From NCBI GenBank assembly GCA_034401795.1, contig CM067369.1, positions 133,891,350 through 133,955,349 of the forward strand: a stretch of DNA of 64,000 nt. The letters are read 5' to 3'. Of the stretch, positions 11,105 through 22,441 are shown piece by piece. The notes beneath the pieces are model-generated. The model was not told where the DNA came from, did no database searches, and was given only the letters and a program-made list of their open reading frames with translations. How positions within the stretch are numbered: position 1 is the stretch's first letter; each line of letters opens with the position of its first letter. Source of the stretch: Chaetoderma sp. LZ-2023a. Lineage: Eukaryota > Mollusca > Caudofoveata > Chaetodermatida > Chaetodermatidae. The translations under genes and the position numbers were made by a program.

Positions 11105-11700
11105 TTTCCAGTTTATCCATCCATCATATGATGTCATAATCAAATAAGTGACATGTAGGATGACGTCATAATTAATCATGGCACGAATGACTCGATTTAG
11201 TCTGTTTTTGATTTAGTGTGTCTTTAACGCTTAATAGCCTGACATGTACAAATTGTGTCATTTCCATTTAATAAACATTCTGAAACAGACCTCATAGCCC
11301 CCTATTAATCAGTGACAGAACACAATTAGCCAGTCAGAGACCGGGAGCAGCTGGTCACAGTGCCAAGCAATTATGGTCACATGTAGGTTGACTTACTTCA
11401 TGAATGACATGTATACATCGACTGCCATAAATGCTTAATAGACCATCAAGTTGTACGAGTTGTATGTTTTTACTATTTAATAACCATTCTGTTGAATATT
11501 TTGAAACTAATTTGACTGGGCCGCTGATGCTGCCATATAGGTCATATTAGTTTCAAAATACTCAACAGCTTACCTGTATAGTTTTCTGGAAATTGATAAT
11601 CATGGAGTTCAGGGATCGATCGATCTCAACACAAGCGAGGTGTGGGTGGAATTTAGCTAGTGATGAGCAGGGCATGGCTAAAACTGGAAAGGTCCGCTGT
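11105..11700 (+). repeat. PalA repeat with an extra internal segment
   Basis: A left flank (11105-11279) with 'GATGACGTCATAATTAATCA' is followed by 'GACCTCATAGCCCCCTATT' and a roughly 100-bp segment ending 'GGTCACATGTAGG'. A second left flank and the hairpin core at 11489-11568 follow. The extra segment recurs inverted at about 35440-35540. Confidence 0.65.
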
Positions 11701-11869
11701 TAGCCTGGTTCATTTATTGAAGTGGGCTATGCAGGGGGTACCAGCATCATAGGTGGGTGGCATCATCAGATTATAGCCACAAATGAGAACCGAGTATGTT
11801 GTGGATTTTGCATTCTCTTGACAAATGCAACAAGCATAGACTCAACAACATACTCAATTCACCTTTCCA

Positions 11870-12235
11870 GAGTATCCATCGATGATTTGACGTCATAATC
11901 AGCTAAGCGGCATGTAGGATGACGTCATAATCATTGCGTCATAAATGATTCTATTAGGCCCGTCTTTAACTCTTAATAGTCCAACACGTAAGAATTCTAT
12001 GTCTTTACTATTTAATAAACATGCTGTTGAATATTTTGAAACTAATTTGACTGGGCGCTGTTGCTGCCTATCACCCAGTTAAATTAGTTTCAAAATATTC
12101 AACAGCTTACCTGTATAGTTTTCTGGAAACCGAGTCAGAGATCGATCGATCCCCAACACGAGCGAGGGGTGGGTGGATCTTAGATAGAGATGGGCAGGGC
12201 ATCGCTAAAAATGGAAAGGTCCATTCCCGTTCATG
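11870..12235 (+). repeat. PalA repeat, full-length copy
   Basis: Left flank with two TGACGTCA sites (near 11890 and 11920), 'TTTACTATTTAATAAACATG', hairpin core 12024-12105, then 'TTACCTGTATAGTTTTCTGG', 'GATCGATCGATCCCCAACAC' and 'GATGGGCAGGGCATCGCTAA'. A useful reference copy for the family. Confidence 0.8.
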
Positions 12236-12500
12236 GCTTGAATCTTATGATGTCACTTTCCAAGATGTCATCATCGGCTCCTGCATAGGTAACTCTTCCC
12301 CAATAAATGAGGCATTGGGAAGCAGGCTAGACAAGTGCATGAACAGCTGACTACCTCGACCTCACATACAGAGTAAGGTCAGAACAATTTAAAGTTTTGT
12401 TTGATGAAAATTCCCGCCAAAAACACACTTTCAGGGTAAAAATTAAAATAATACACAATTTCAAGGTCAGAAGTTTTAAGCCATTACAACTTTTGTCATG

Positions 12501-12728
12501 TTAATTATCAAGATTGATCAAGACAATCCAAACCATTTTCTCAGTGATTGTTAATTTGCAGACCAAGCTAACGGTATTTTTGAAAATTTACCACTGGAAT
12601 GGCTGTCTCATTAAATGAGCCAGCCATTCCAGTGGTAAATCTTCAAAAATTACTATTCTCTGGCCTGCAAATCAATTTTTTTCATGACCATTGCAGTCAT
12701 TTTGACCGCTTGACCGCTAAAGGGTTAA
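12501..12728. repeat. TtaaB fold-back element
   Basis: TTAA at both ends. The inner arms 'TTTACCACTGGAATGGCTG' and 'CAGCCATTCCAGTGGTAAA' are perfectly complementary. Confidence 0.75.
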
Positions 12729-12984
12729 CAAAGCTATAGAGAACAAAAAGAGTTACTGAAGACTCTGAGGAATTCCGAGTGATAAGGATTTGGCTGCCAA
12801 AAATTGTTAGATGGAAAAAATGCTGAAAATAATGCCTTAAAATGTCAGCATTATTTTTACCCGCACTCTAGACACAGGATTATATTGTGAGCATGCAGTT
12901 CTTCTTCTTCTTGAATAACTCAAGTTCTACTGGAGGCATCTTCTCCAAATTTGGAGGCAAATATTCCCGTCGGGTCCCGGGTAG

Positions 12985-13545
12985 ATATGTCAATATTTGA
13001 CACTTTCTGGTAAATTTTCTAAAAATCTAAGATTTACACTAAAAAATTGGATGATTCAAAATTTTGAATGGATGTTCTAGAGTTTATCAACATAGACTTG
13101 TTTCAGACCAATTTGTTTGCAATCGGTCAAAATGGTAAGTTGCAATTTGACAAATTCCAGTAAATTTAAAATAAGATCTACAATTTTCACAAAAAAAATT
13201 GATGAATCAAAATTCGGAACGGTAGTTCTAGAGCCTATGACCTTAGAATCATTTCATCTAAATTTGGTTGAAACTGCTCAACATAGTACGGAGAAAAAGC
13301 AATTTGACAATTTCTGGTAAATTTTTAATAAAATCTAAAATTTGGACCCAAAACATTGATGGATTAAAATTCTGAATGGAAGTTCTGGAGTCTAATTCAT
13401 GCTAGGACCCTTTGACCCAAATTTGTTTAAAATCTGCACATTGGTTAAGGAGTAGCATTTTAAAGCAAAAGTTTACGGATGGACAACGGACAGTCACCAT
13501 GGCATAGGCTCACTTGGCCTTTCAGGCCAGGTGAGCCAAAAATAC
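12985..13545. repeat. Three-unit tandem repeat (about 190 bp) with mollusc-type tail
   Basis: Units share 'TTTCTGGTAAATTTT', 'AAATCTAAAATTT' and 'AGTTCTAGAGTCTA'-like words near 13005, 13150 and 13310. The block ends at 13475-13545 in 'GGATGGACAACGGACAGTC' and 'TTTCAGGCCAGGTGAGCC', a tail I associate with a repeat class common in molluscs. The 67-residue frame inside is not a gene. Confidence 0.65.
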
Positions 13546-13559
13546 CTCAGGAATTGCGT

Positions 13560-13690
13560 ATCTAAGTCCTTTAGGAACATTTAATAGTCTGTCATGTGTA
13601 TGAATTGTATGTCTTTACTACTTAATAACCATTCTGTTGAATATTTTGAAATTAATTTGGCTGGGCACGGTTGCTGCCATACACAGCTGT
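13560..13690 (+). repeat. PalA repeat, left half only
   Basis: 'GTATGTCTTTACTACTTAAT' followed by the left hairpin arm at 13634-13685, ending abruptly. Confidence 0.6.
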
Positions 13691-13986
13691 AAGCCTGTTT
13701 ACCCTTGTCGTAATCTGGCTATGTATCTGATAGCGCAAACTCTATGTTGATCTTCTCCATTAACATGCACAGCAAGCATGAGCCAGAATGCAAACAGGCA
13801 TAGGCCTCATAGTTTTCCCACTGTTTATGGTTCTGTTCTACTTTTTGTGAGAAAAGAAAAGAATTATTTTTTAGGAAGTAAAATCGAATGTATTTTTTAT
13901 CATTACCATAACAGTAGAAGTCCTTTGTTATTGACAATAGTGAAGTCCTAGTATACCAATTTCAAGGAACTCGAAGCAGATTAAAC

Positions 13987-14203
13987 GAAATCAAAGATTT
14001 CTTTTTTCACGAGAGTTGATACTTACCTCCCTAATACTCTTTGATATTGCTAAATATCGGCTTGCACTCAATAAACACTCAGAATAAAAACAGTTAGGTG
14101 CCCCTACTGGGCAGGGGTGCAGTCCGGCAGATGCCAGCCCCACCACCGCGCATGCGCAGACTAGCACCTCCTCTGACTAATTTATTGGCTGACACACATG
14201 CAA
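13987..14203. repeat. DIRS inverted terminal repeat (3' end of element)
   Basis: Contains 'ACTTACCTCCCTAATACTCT', 'AACACTCAGAATAAAAACAG' and 'CAGCCCCACCACCGCGCATG', each matched in inverse at 20822-21014. Confidence 0.85.
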
Positions 14204-14249
14204 CTATTAAGAGCCTGAAGACCGAGCCTCTGTGGGGTGGAGAGGCCGG

Positions 14250-14355
14250 GTCCGTATTAGGGAGGTAAGTATCAACTCTCTTGTGAAAAAATAAATCTTG
14301 ATTTCATTTATTTCACTTCAAGAGTATACTTACCTCCCTAATACTCTTTGATATT
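14250..14355. repeat. DIRS internal complementary region
   Basis: Holds 'GTATTAGGGAGGTAAGTATC' followed by 'CTTCAAGAGTATACTTACCT'. These are complementary to the outermost ends of the two terminal repeats, joined back to back. In DIRS elements such a region is thought to template circle formation. Confidence 0.8.
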
Positions 14356-14898
14356 GCCAGAATTCAACAGGGAATTCGGCGGGAGGGAGGCGAGGTCAAA
14401 AGACCAGCTCTTCCCTATACGCTTTTCCGCGTTTAACGCACTTAAACTTCTGAAACTGTGTGAAAACACAGTCAGGATTTGACAAAACATCGGCTAACAC
14501 AAACGACCGATTGTCATATGCGCTCTCCCTCCACCCCCCCCCCCCCCCACCCCCTTCCTGGGAGGAAGACTCGAACGACCTCAATGTCCCATACACTCTC
14601 TACGTACAAGTGCCATGTACCTCTGTACAGGACAGAGACGAAAAAGCTCCATTTTCGCATACTCTCAATGATGAACCACATAAACACACAAACCATCACC
14701 ATATTAATAACAAAGGGTCACGTGACAATACAATCAACAATGAACAACACATGAACAAGACTGACCTTGTTGAACTTGGCTGCTGACATCATCTTCCCAG
14801 TGGTGAAGGCTGATGCAGTCCCAAAAAGTGGCTGTTCCCATTAATTAATTGTGATATATATAAGCAATGAGGAAACCTCATAAAAAAAGTACACCTAA

Positions 14899-16310
14899 TT
14901 ATTTTTTCAAAATCAACAAGGCGAGAGGATTAGAGGTGTCACGGAGATAATGGTCTGTAAAACTTGACTCACAGTGCCACTGAGCAACCGACATAATGTC
15001 ATCCACAAGGACCCCATTAAATAGGGCAGTGGAAGTCACCACGCCACGGACACTGTGAGCCTTGGCCATGTCAACCTGCTTACCGGTGGCAGATTTATGA
15101 CAAAACTGAATACATTCTACAATCCACCTGGAAATGGTGTCCTTAGACGCCCTGCCATGGGGTTCAATATATGACAACCATAACGCTGACTGGTCCGTCC
15201 GCCACTCCGAAGTACGCTGTTTGTACCGGAGCAGCGCCCGGACAGGAAACCATGCTTTAGAATTAGGATCATATCTAGTTAAAGCTGGCAAAAAAATAGG
15301 TTGACCTGGATATTTCAGACTTATTCTTAGCCAAGAAATTAATCCTAGGTAGAAGCTTAAGGCCTTCCCCTGTAACCACAAAACGGTCCTCCTCGGCTGA
15401 TAAGGCATGAATTTCACTCCTACGCCTAGCCGAGGCCGCAGCAATTAAAAATACAGTTTTAAGAGTTAACAGTTTCATAGAAATGGAACTAAGTGGTTCA
15501 AAAGGCTTATCACCTAGTACTTGAAGCACTAGAGATAAACTCCAAGATGGAATCACCGGGGGATTCCTTGGTCTTAGATTGCCCATGCCTTTAATTAATA
15601 CATTTAATGTACTTACTTCATCACTTCCCCTATTAGCCAAGCAAGGGATAACAGTCATTAAAGCTGACTTATAACCAGCAATAGAGTTAGGCTTGAGGCT
15701 ATAGGCATCATACATGTGACAGAGGAAAACCAGCTACTACCTGAATAGATGAATCCATTTGATCAATACATCTTTCTGAGCACCATTCTGCAAATCTGTT
15801 GATTTTATAATTATATGCTCTGGAGGTTGACCCCCTCCTGGCTTTGGCCATAAACATGGCTGCTTGCTCAGAAAAGCCCTCCTTAATTCTAGATTCCTTG
15901 ACAACATCCACGCAGTCAATCGGAACATTGACGGATTGTTGTGAAGGGCCTTGCCCTGGAAGATAATGTCGTCCATCAGAGGCAGAGGAACCGGATTGCA
16001 GACCAGAAGGTCCAGCAGATCCGTATACCATGATCGGCTTGGCCAATCTGGGACGATCAGAAGCACTTGGCACTCCTCCTGTCTGATTTTCTGAAGAATT
16101 TTTGGAATCAGGATTGCTGGAGGGAATGCATATGCATACATTCCCGCCCAGCTGATAGCTAACGCATCTGTTGCGAAAGCGCTTGGATCTGGAATCGGAG
16201 AGACGTACGTCGTCATCTTCGCATTCTGCTTCGTTGAGAACAAATCTATGTTGGGTTTCCCCCAATGGTCGAACAGATGATCCGCCACACATTGATTTAG
16301 TTGCCATTCC
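14899..16310 (-). other. DIRS part: tyrosine recombinase region (fossil)
   Basis: Encodes pieces recognisable as a phage-integrase-type tyrosine recombinase: an N-terminal 'SRAYNYKINRFAEWC' SAM-like segment, an 'ARRRSEIHAL' box with the first catalytic Arg, then a 'HSVRGVV' box and 'FTDHYL' near the C-terminus, which hold the usual His-x-x-Arg and nucleophilic Tyr. It overlaps the end of the RT/RNase H region, as is usual in DIRS. The region is broken in this copy. Confidence 0.75.
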
Positions 16311-17926
16311 GTCGGTAAAACACTCATCCTTCGGCTCAATGAGTCTGCTAGCAGATTTAACCTTCCCGGAATATGAACTGCTTTCAAGGTAATCCTATGA
16401 TCCAGGCACCAACAAAGCAGTCTCAATGTCATCATACAGAGACTGGGCGACTTCGTTCCGCCCTGGCGGTTTATGTAAGTCACAACTGTTGAGTTGTCTG
16501 AATGAATAAGAACAATCTTGCCCTGAACATTCTGTAAGAAATGTTCCAGGCCCAGGACTACTGCTCTTAACTCCAGTAGATTGATATGTTCCTTCGACTG
16601 TTCCAGATTCCAAAGCCCTGATATCGTGGATTCTTCCAGGCAAGCTCCCCACCCCTCCATCGAGGCATCTGTATACACAGTTACCTGAGGGTGAGGAGGG
16701 GTTAGCATAACCCCCACCAGGAGATTCTCTGTCTTCAACCACCATTGCAGGTGGTGAATTAGAGGCGCCAACACTGACACGTTCGAGTCCAGTGAACCTG
16801 TACTCTGGGTCCATTGCGTCATGACAAATAACTGGATCAGCCGCCTGCGCAAGGCGGACTGAGGAATGACTGGTTCCAAAGAGACCATCAACCCCAGCAT
16901 TCTCAAGTAAACCCGTGCCAGGACATGACGACTGTTGCACACTGACTGTATTACTGAGATGAGTCTCTGAACCCTCTCCTGAGTAGGATAAACATATCCT
17001 GTCTCTAGATTGAAGAACATCCCCAGGTAAACAAACTTCCGGGATGGAGTCAGCTCTGATTTTTGGAAATTGATCATCCAGCCTAAGTCTGTGAGAGTCT
17101 TCAAAACAATCTCCAGATTGGCCGATAAACTTTCCTGGGTGTGCGCCTTTAACAGCCAGTCGTCTATGTATGTGTGGACTGCTATGCTTCTCCTGTGGAG
17201 GTATGCGGTAATCGCAAGAACCACTCTGGTGAAAACCTGAGGAGCCGTGGAAATTCCGAAGGGTAACACCCTGAATTCCCACTGTCTGCCCTGGAATGCA
17301 AATCTCAGGAAGCGACAGAAACTCCTCGCTATGGGGATGTGGAAATAAGCATCCTTCAAATCGATTGAAGCTGTCCACATTCCCCTCTCTAACCCCGCCA
17401 ACACCGACTGCACAGTCTCCATCTTGAAACTGGGCGTCTCTATGAACTTGTTCAATGGCTTGAGGTTGAGAATTGGTCTCCACCCTCCGGTGTTTTTTGT
17501 CACTAAGAACATGGTTGAATAGAAGCCCGGACACCTCTGTGCCGGCTGAATTGCTCCTTTTTGTATGAGGGAGTTTATTTCCTCCTCGATACACAACCTT
17601 TGATCTGGATCTCTCGGATTTGGAGTCCAGATTGGCACCAGAGACAGCCGCGATGGCAGGCCTGACATCCAAGCGGGATGATACCCGACTGAAAGCCATC
17701 GCAAGACTAAACGGTCCTGAGTCAACCATTCCCACTCTTGCATGTGGTCGGCCAGCCGGCCTCCCACCAGTCCACCTAGGGAGAGAGGTGGACATAAGGA
17801 GTGCAAGAGTGGCACTGTCTCCTTTGCCAGAAACACCGGAGTGGTTCTCACCGCAGTAACCGGCCCATCAGGCACGATTACCACGAGCAGATCCTCGCGC
17901 GCCACGACCAGCACCACGCGCACCAT
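15737..17926 (-). other. DIRS part: reverse transcriptase and RNase H region (fossil)
   Basis: RT blocks seen in order: 'GGWRPILNLKPLNKF', 'ASIDLKDAYFHIPI', 'LPFGISTAPQVF' and the catalytic 'YIDD'. RNase H follows with 'VYTDASMEGWGACL', 'LLELRAV', 'IHSDNSTVVTYI' and 'ADSLSR'. This RT/RH type is closest to the DIRS and Gypsy-like lineage. Plus-strand frames over the same bases are shadows. Confidence 0.85.
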
Positions 17927-18310
17927 GGTGCGCGGGTGGCTGCCTGGCTGGCTGCGCCTGAGGAGCCTGCGCCCCCCTCACTGCTGGCCGAATCGCACGC
18001 GGCCGAGGCCGACGCTGCGATGGTGGTTGGCCTCTGACATGGCCACCTCCACCTCGAGCCTGCAGGGGATGGTACGCAGGGGGTGCAGCGCGAACGCGCT
18101 CCCTACGGAGCACCTCAAACTGTTCGTGCAGCGCCCTCTGGTTATTGACCAGAGTAACCGTCTCCTGGAGGTACCTACATCCCTCACCTCCAAAGAGACC
18201 AGGACCTGCCATAGGCGTACGCAGAAGACTATTGTACAGGTCCTGGGACGGGCACAGGTTATCCAACGCAAACGTGTGCCTCGCCCGGACACTCCTGGTC
18301 ACCGCCCGAG

Positions 18311-19948
18311 TCATACAGTCCAGAGCCAGGTTGATACCATCCTGGATGGCTCTCTGGACTGTGACCGGCTCGGTTGGCGTGATGCGGATGCTGTTACTGC
18401 CGCCTGTAACAGCTGGGAGACGTGAGACAGCGCCGCAATAGACGCTCTCCCACTCTCCTCCGCATCCCGCAACGTGCCATTGGCCGAATGCAATGCGTTC
18501 GCACACAAGGCCCCCGTGTCAGAACGGGAGCCTGGCCGCGCATCCTCACCCAAAGGCACGCGGTCATCCACGCTAGGCTTGGGCACCACACCATACCTCT
18601 GGTAATCCACGGGCACGATGCGGCAGCGCCTTGCGACCTCACGAGGGGCCTTCGCGAGACGCCCATTCGCCTTGATGGACGTCTCCGCCACCGAGAACAT
18701 ATCCACGATATGCTCTGCTAGCGGCAGAGATGGCATAGCGCTAGCAGTCGACTTACCAGCTAACCACGGCCTGTGGTCTCGCTGGCTAGCCGACTGCTCC
18801 ACGGGCAGGTCTGGCCTGACACTTATCAGCCATTGACAAGCGTCAGACCAATCCTCCTCCGTGGCTAACTGCGAGAGCTCTACTAGACGAGGGCCTTCGT
18901 CTTCCTCCTGAGCAAACGCAGTTGAGCTTGACGGCGGATATGCTAACACTCCTGGCAAGCCAGAGAAAGCATGCGGGCCCGAAAGAGCAGGCATGGTAAT
19001 CTGACTGGCTTGTCCAGGAGCAGGCGCCATGGTAGAGCGTGGGTCAGATACCGCCCCACCACGGCCCCGGCCAGCACCAGCAATACTCTCGGCAAGCCGA
19101 GGTACGTGGAACAACTGACCATCAGCACCGACCAGGGCCACCTTCTGGGCCGTGAATCCTACTCCTGCGTGAGTAGAACCGTGGATCATGTCGCCTGTAT
19201 TCCCCGCGAGGGATGCACAGACGTCAAAATCCATGGCCACGTCCTAAGAAGGGGACCCTAACAGATAATCCTCTTCTTCCTGGCCAGAAAGATTAGACTC
19301 GGGGTCAGCAAAGAGAGCTAACCCGGACTGGCCAGAAAAGGTGCCATAGGAGGTACTGGCACCTCCGGCGTGCGGATACCCCTGGGCTGATAAGCAGCCA
19401 GCAGGTTCCAGGGACCGCCGTCCACGAATCCCTGGCGCGGCAAGCCTGCTGCCAGGGGCGTGGAGCACCCCCACTAATGGGGCCACCTCTGAATCCTCGA
19501 AAACTGGTAACGGCTTAAGGAGGGATGATTCAGAGGCGGGGATTATCTGCTCCGAAGCAGATGACGAGGACAACAAAGGATTTGGTCCAGGAAGCATGGC
19601 ACGAAGCAACTCTGGTACCAAATCCTTTATTGTCCTCTTCATCTCTCCCAACATCTCACTACGGAAGGCCTCCATGTCCACTGAGGACGAGGCCTTCCTC
19701 CTACCCTTTTTACTCGCAACCTCTCTTTTCAGCTTCCTCTCCTCATCCACAACCTTGTCCTTAGCCTGCAAGCATAAAAATTTGGTCATTAGTTCGCCCC
19801 CCCCCCCCAAATGCTTACATACGTCACAATTGAGCAATGGCCCACAGGGGCTACAATGAAAGCAAAGATGTGGTATGAACTTCTCTTTCAGGAAGCGACC
19901 ACATGACGGGCAACCAGGTCTCTGAAACAGGACAGAGGACGAGGACAA
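18311..19948 (-). other. DIRS part: gag-like region (fossil)
   Basis: The N-terminal part is Cys/His-rich (CPSCGRF, CFHCSPCGPLLNCDVC, consistent with a zinc-binding module), followed by a Lys/Arg-rich stretch and a long Ser/Pro-rich and charged region. It has no RT or recombinase motif. Position 5' of the RT in element orientation is the main reason for calling it gag-like. Broken in this copy. Confidence 0.55.
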
Positions 19949-20821
19949 TGAGCATTTTAGTTAAAGTTAGAAAACTCAAAACCAAAATAAAAGAGAGGGA
20001 AATGATCATAAGGATCACTAATCATATGAAAACCAGCGTTGGACAAAACTTTAATTGTTAATAAAGAGCAAGGCTGATTATGACGTCATTAATCCCAGAC
20101 AGAAATTAAATCGATCCGAAACAAACATCCAGGTGTAAGGACGAATTGTATCCTAACCAGAACATCTTCAGGACAGATATTCAGACTACACAAACATCAG
20201 AAACACAATGATTACAATGGCAATTTATAGTTCAAATAATTATCATCACCTCATATCATCAACTAGAATACCTGACTCTTTGCATAGACAAACCATCCAA
20301 CGTGATGAACTGGAACACTCCACCAAGACTACGCCTCTCAACTATCTCCACCTTAGGGGAAGGAATTGGATCAAGAGGGCAAAGTGAGAAGACCTTCATA
20401 CGAGGCCTCCGAGTCACTGAACATAGACTTTTTGGTTAGATAACCTAACAGTATTAGTAGGAAATGGAACCTTGGTGGAGAGAAACAAACCCTCTGATGA
20501 TGTGATGTCCCATACATATCCTGACAGATACCTGTGGACATAAACACAAAGAGAGATTAGTATTATATAGCACCATGTGGACATAAAACAACTATACTAG
20601 GCGCTTATCACGGTAAATGCGAGTCCCGGAAACACATTACACTGGGAAAAAACTCGCTAAAATATAATAGAAGTCACCTGACGGATAGGTCCTGGGCCCT
20701 CCTCCAGCGAAGTAACTCTCTCAGACATCACAACAGGTGTTTCAAACTTCTATTAAATGCTTAATTAGACTTAAAAAGACTAGTGAAAAGCTTAGAGCAC
20801 AAAGCATGTGTTCACCCTCTG

Positions 20822-21014
20822 CCAATAAATTAGCAAAGAGGAAGTGCTAGTCTGCGCATGCACGGTGGTGGGGCTGGCATCCGCCGGACTGCACTCTGAC
20901 TCCCTGCCCAGTAGGGGCACCTAACTGTTTTTATTCTGAGTGTTTATTGAGTGAAAGCTGATATTTAGCAATATCAAAGAGTATTAGGGAGGTAAGTATA
21001 CTCTTGAAGTGAAA
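20822..21014. repeat. DIRS inverted terminal repeat (5' end of element)
   Basis: Inverse of 13987-14203, with 'GGGGCTGGCATCCGCCGGAC', 'AGTGTTTATTGAGTGAAAGC' and 'AAGAGTATTAGGGAGGTAAG'. A few substitutions separate the two repeats. Confidence 0.85.
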
Positions 21015-21061
21015 CACCCTTTAAGATTTGCCTTTTTTCTAATAATACCCAGTACCTTTTC

Positions 21062-21185
21062 ATGGACCTACTACAATGTCTGCATGTGTATGTGCAAGTG
21101 TGCATGCCTGTGTATGTACATGCATGCATGCGTGTGTACGTGCCTGCACATGTGCATGAGTGTGTGCGTGCGTGCATGCATATCC
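21062..21185. repeat. TG-rich simple sequence
   Basis: Imperfect TG/TGCA repeat just outside the DIRS end. Frames across it are artefacts. Confidence 0.8.
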
Positions 21186-21289
21186 AGTACAATAACTTAA
21201 GCTCTGTTGAAGGAATCTTGACCAAGTTTTGGTGGGACATTGCGGCTGTGGTCCCGAACATGGCTGCCGATGCGGTGGTCAATTGATGA

Positions 21290-21660
21290 ATCTAATCTGA
21301 TAGTCAAATATATGAGGTCATAATGAATTACATCACATGTAGTCTGACCTGACAATCAATTATGTAATGAATGACATATCTAAGTCCGTCATGAATGCTT
21401 AGTAGTCAGTCAAGTTGTAGGAATTGCATGTCTTTACTAGTTAATACAAATTCTACTGAATATTTTGAAACTAATTTGACTGGCACTGTAGCTGCAGTCA
21501 AATTAGTTTCAAAATATTCAACAGGTTAACTTGATATTCAGGGATTCTGGGAAATCAGGGTTTGACTCATCCCAACATGGCTAAAGCCTGGGCGGAACTT
21601 AGCTAGAGATGGTAGGGTATAGCTAAAAGTGGGTTCATGATCCATTCAAACCTCAGTGAT
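21290..21660 (+). repeat. PalA repeat with compact hairpin
   Basis: Flanks match the family; the core 21453-21524 has about 28 paired bases on each side of a loop of about a dozen bases ('GCACTGTAGCTG'). This is the most hairpin-precursor-like copy in the window. Confidence 0.75.
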
Positions 21661-21887
21661 CAAAACGCGTAGGTGTGTGCTAATGCTCCGTAATACATAT
21701 TTATCAAAACATATAGCCTTTTTTTCCTCACTGCCACTTGTCTAACACTGACCATCTACTCATATTTCCGACCACATCCAGAACGTTATCAAGGTTGTGT
21801 AACCCCTAGTAAAAAAACAAGGGTTCAATTAAAAAATAGTGTTAATTTAATGTAACCTGGTGCTATGATGCTATCCAAAACACCAAC

Positions 21888-22133
21888 TAACTGTTTATGG
21901 ACAAAACGGCTTCTGCACTGGTCTTAAGAACTGTCCATTTGCTGGCCAAAGGAATCTCCATTTGCTGGCCAAGAGAAGAGTAGTTTTTCAAATTTACTAC
22001 AGGAATGCAGGCCTCGATAAGCGAGTCAATCATTTCAGTGGTAAAATTTTCAAAAATATTCTTCCTTTGGCCTGCAAATAGACATTCAATAAGACCACAG
22101 TTTGATTTTCCTGACTAATCATGATGATTAAGG
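21888..22133. repeat. TtaaB copy with internal tandem duplication
   Basis: Contains 'CCATTTGCTGGCCAA' twice in a row (near 21938 and 21958). Bases 21901-22046 recur almost unchanged at 22953-23097. Confidence 0.65.
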
Positions 22134-22201
22134 GGTGAGAGCAGCACTGTCTTCAAATTCAACATGATTTAGCATGCATGATGTAAACAAATACTGCAAG
22201 G

Positions 22202-22321
22202 TTACAATGTATTTTCTTTATCATTATCTATTTCGTCATCTTCCTCATCATCGTCATCGTCATCATCTTCATCATCTGCGTCAAGAAGAAAGAGCTGGAC
22301 TCTCCGCCGAGATGAAGACAG
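22202..22321 (-). CDS. ANAPC4: ANAPC4 last coding exon
   Basis: On the minus strand, 'TATTACTTTTACCAG' gives an acceptor, and the exon reads in phase 0 LSSSRRRVQLFLLDA, then a run of fifteen Asp/Glu residues, then IDNDKENTL and TAA. Human APC4, as I remember it, has LSSNLRHVRVFEMDIDDEWE followed by an acidic stretch at the same place, so the match covers both the motif and the composition. APC4 is a WD40/long-helix scaffold subunit of the anaphase-promoting complex, the nuclear ubiquitin ligase that drives mitotic exit. Here the protein ends soon after the acidic run, shorter than the vertebrate tail. The GAT/GAC repeat makes the strand look like simple sequence. I saw no clear poly-A signal. 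Confidence 0.75.
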   Translation of the reverse strand: MSSSRRRVQLFLLDADDEDDDDDDDEEDDEIDNDKENTL

Positions 22322-22441
22322 CTGGTAAAAGTAATAATAAATATAATATACAATTAAAGCGACCTATATTAAAGAACAGCAACTCTTAATTGGCTCGCCG
22401 CTACACGCCACCAAACAATAATTTTAATCAGCAAAATCTCT

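Larger units (their letters stand above)
13987..21014 (-). mobile_element. DIRS-type tyrosine-recombinase retrotransposon (fossil copy)
   Basis: About 7 kb, transcribed toward lower coordinates. It has inverted terminal repeats, an internal complementary region next to its 3' end, a gag-like region, a reverse transcriptase plus RNase H region and a tyrosine recombinase region, in the order known for the DIRS1 group. There is no integrase or protease and no direct LTR. The copy appears broken in a small number of places, although the RT/RNase H part still reads through. The terminal repeats are still clearly alike, so I judge it old but not ancient. It lies just downstream of the ANAPC4 last exon. 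Confidence 0.85.

Noticed and set aside
14460-14786. 108-residue plus-strand frame next to the DIRS 3' end
   Set aside because: Low-complexity Pro run inside the element's untranslated part; no family resemblance.
17742-18425. Plus-strand Arg/Thr-rich frame of 227 residues
   Set aside because: Antisense shadow of the GC-rich gag/RT part of the DIRS element.
22174-22389. Plus-strand frame with His/Arg repeats
   Set aside because: Antisense of the Asp/Glu-rich ANAPC4 last exon.
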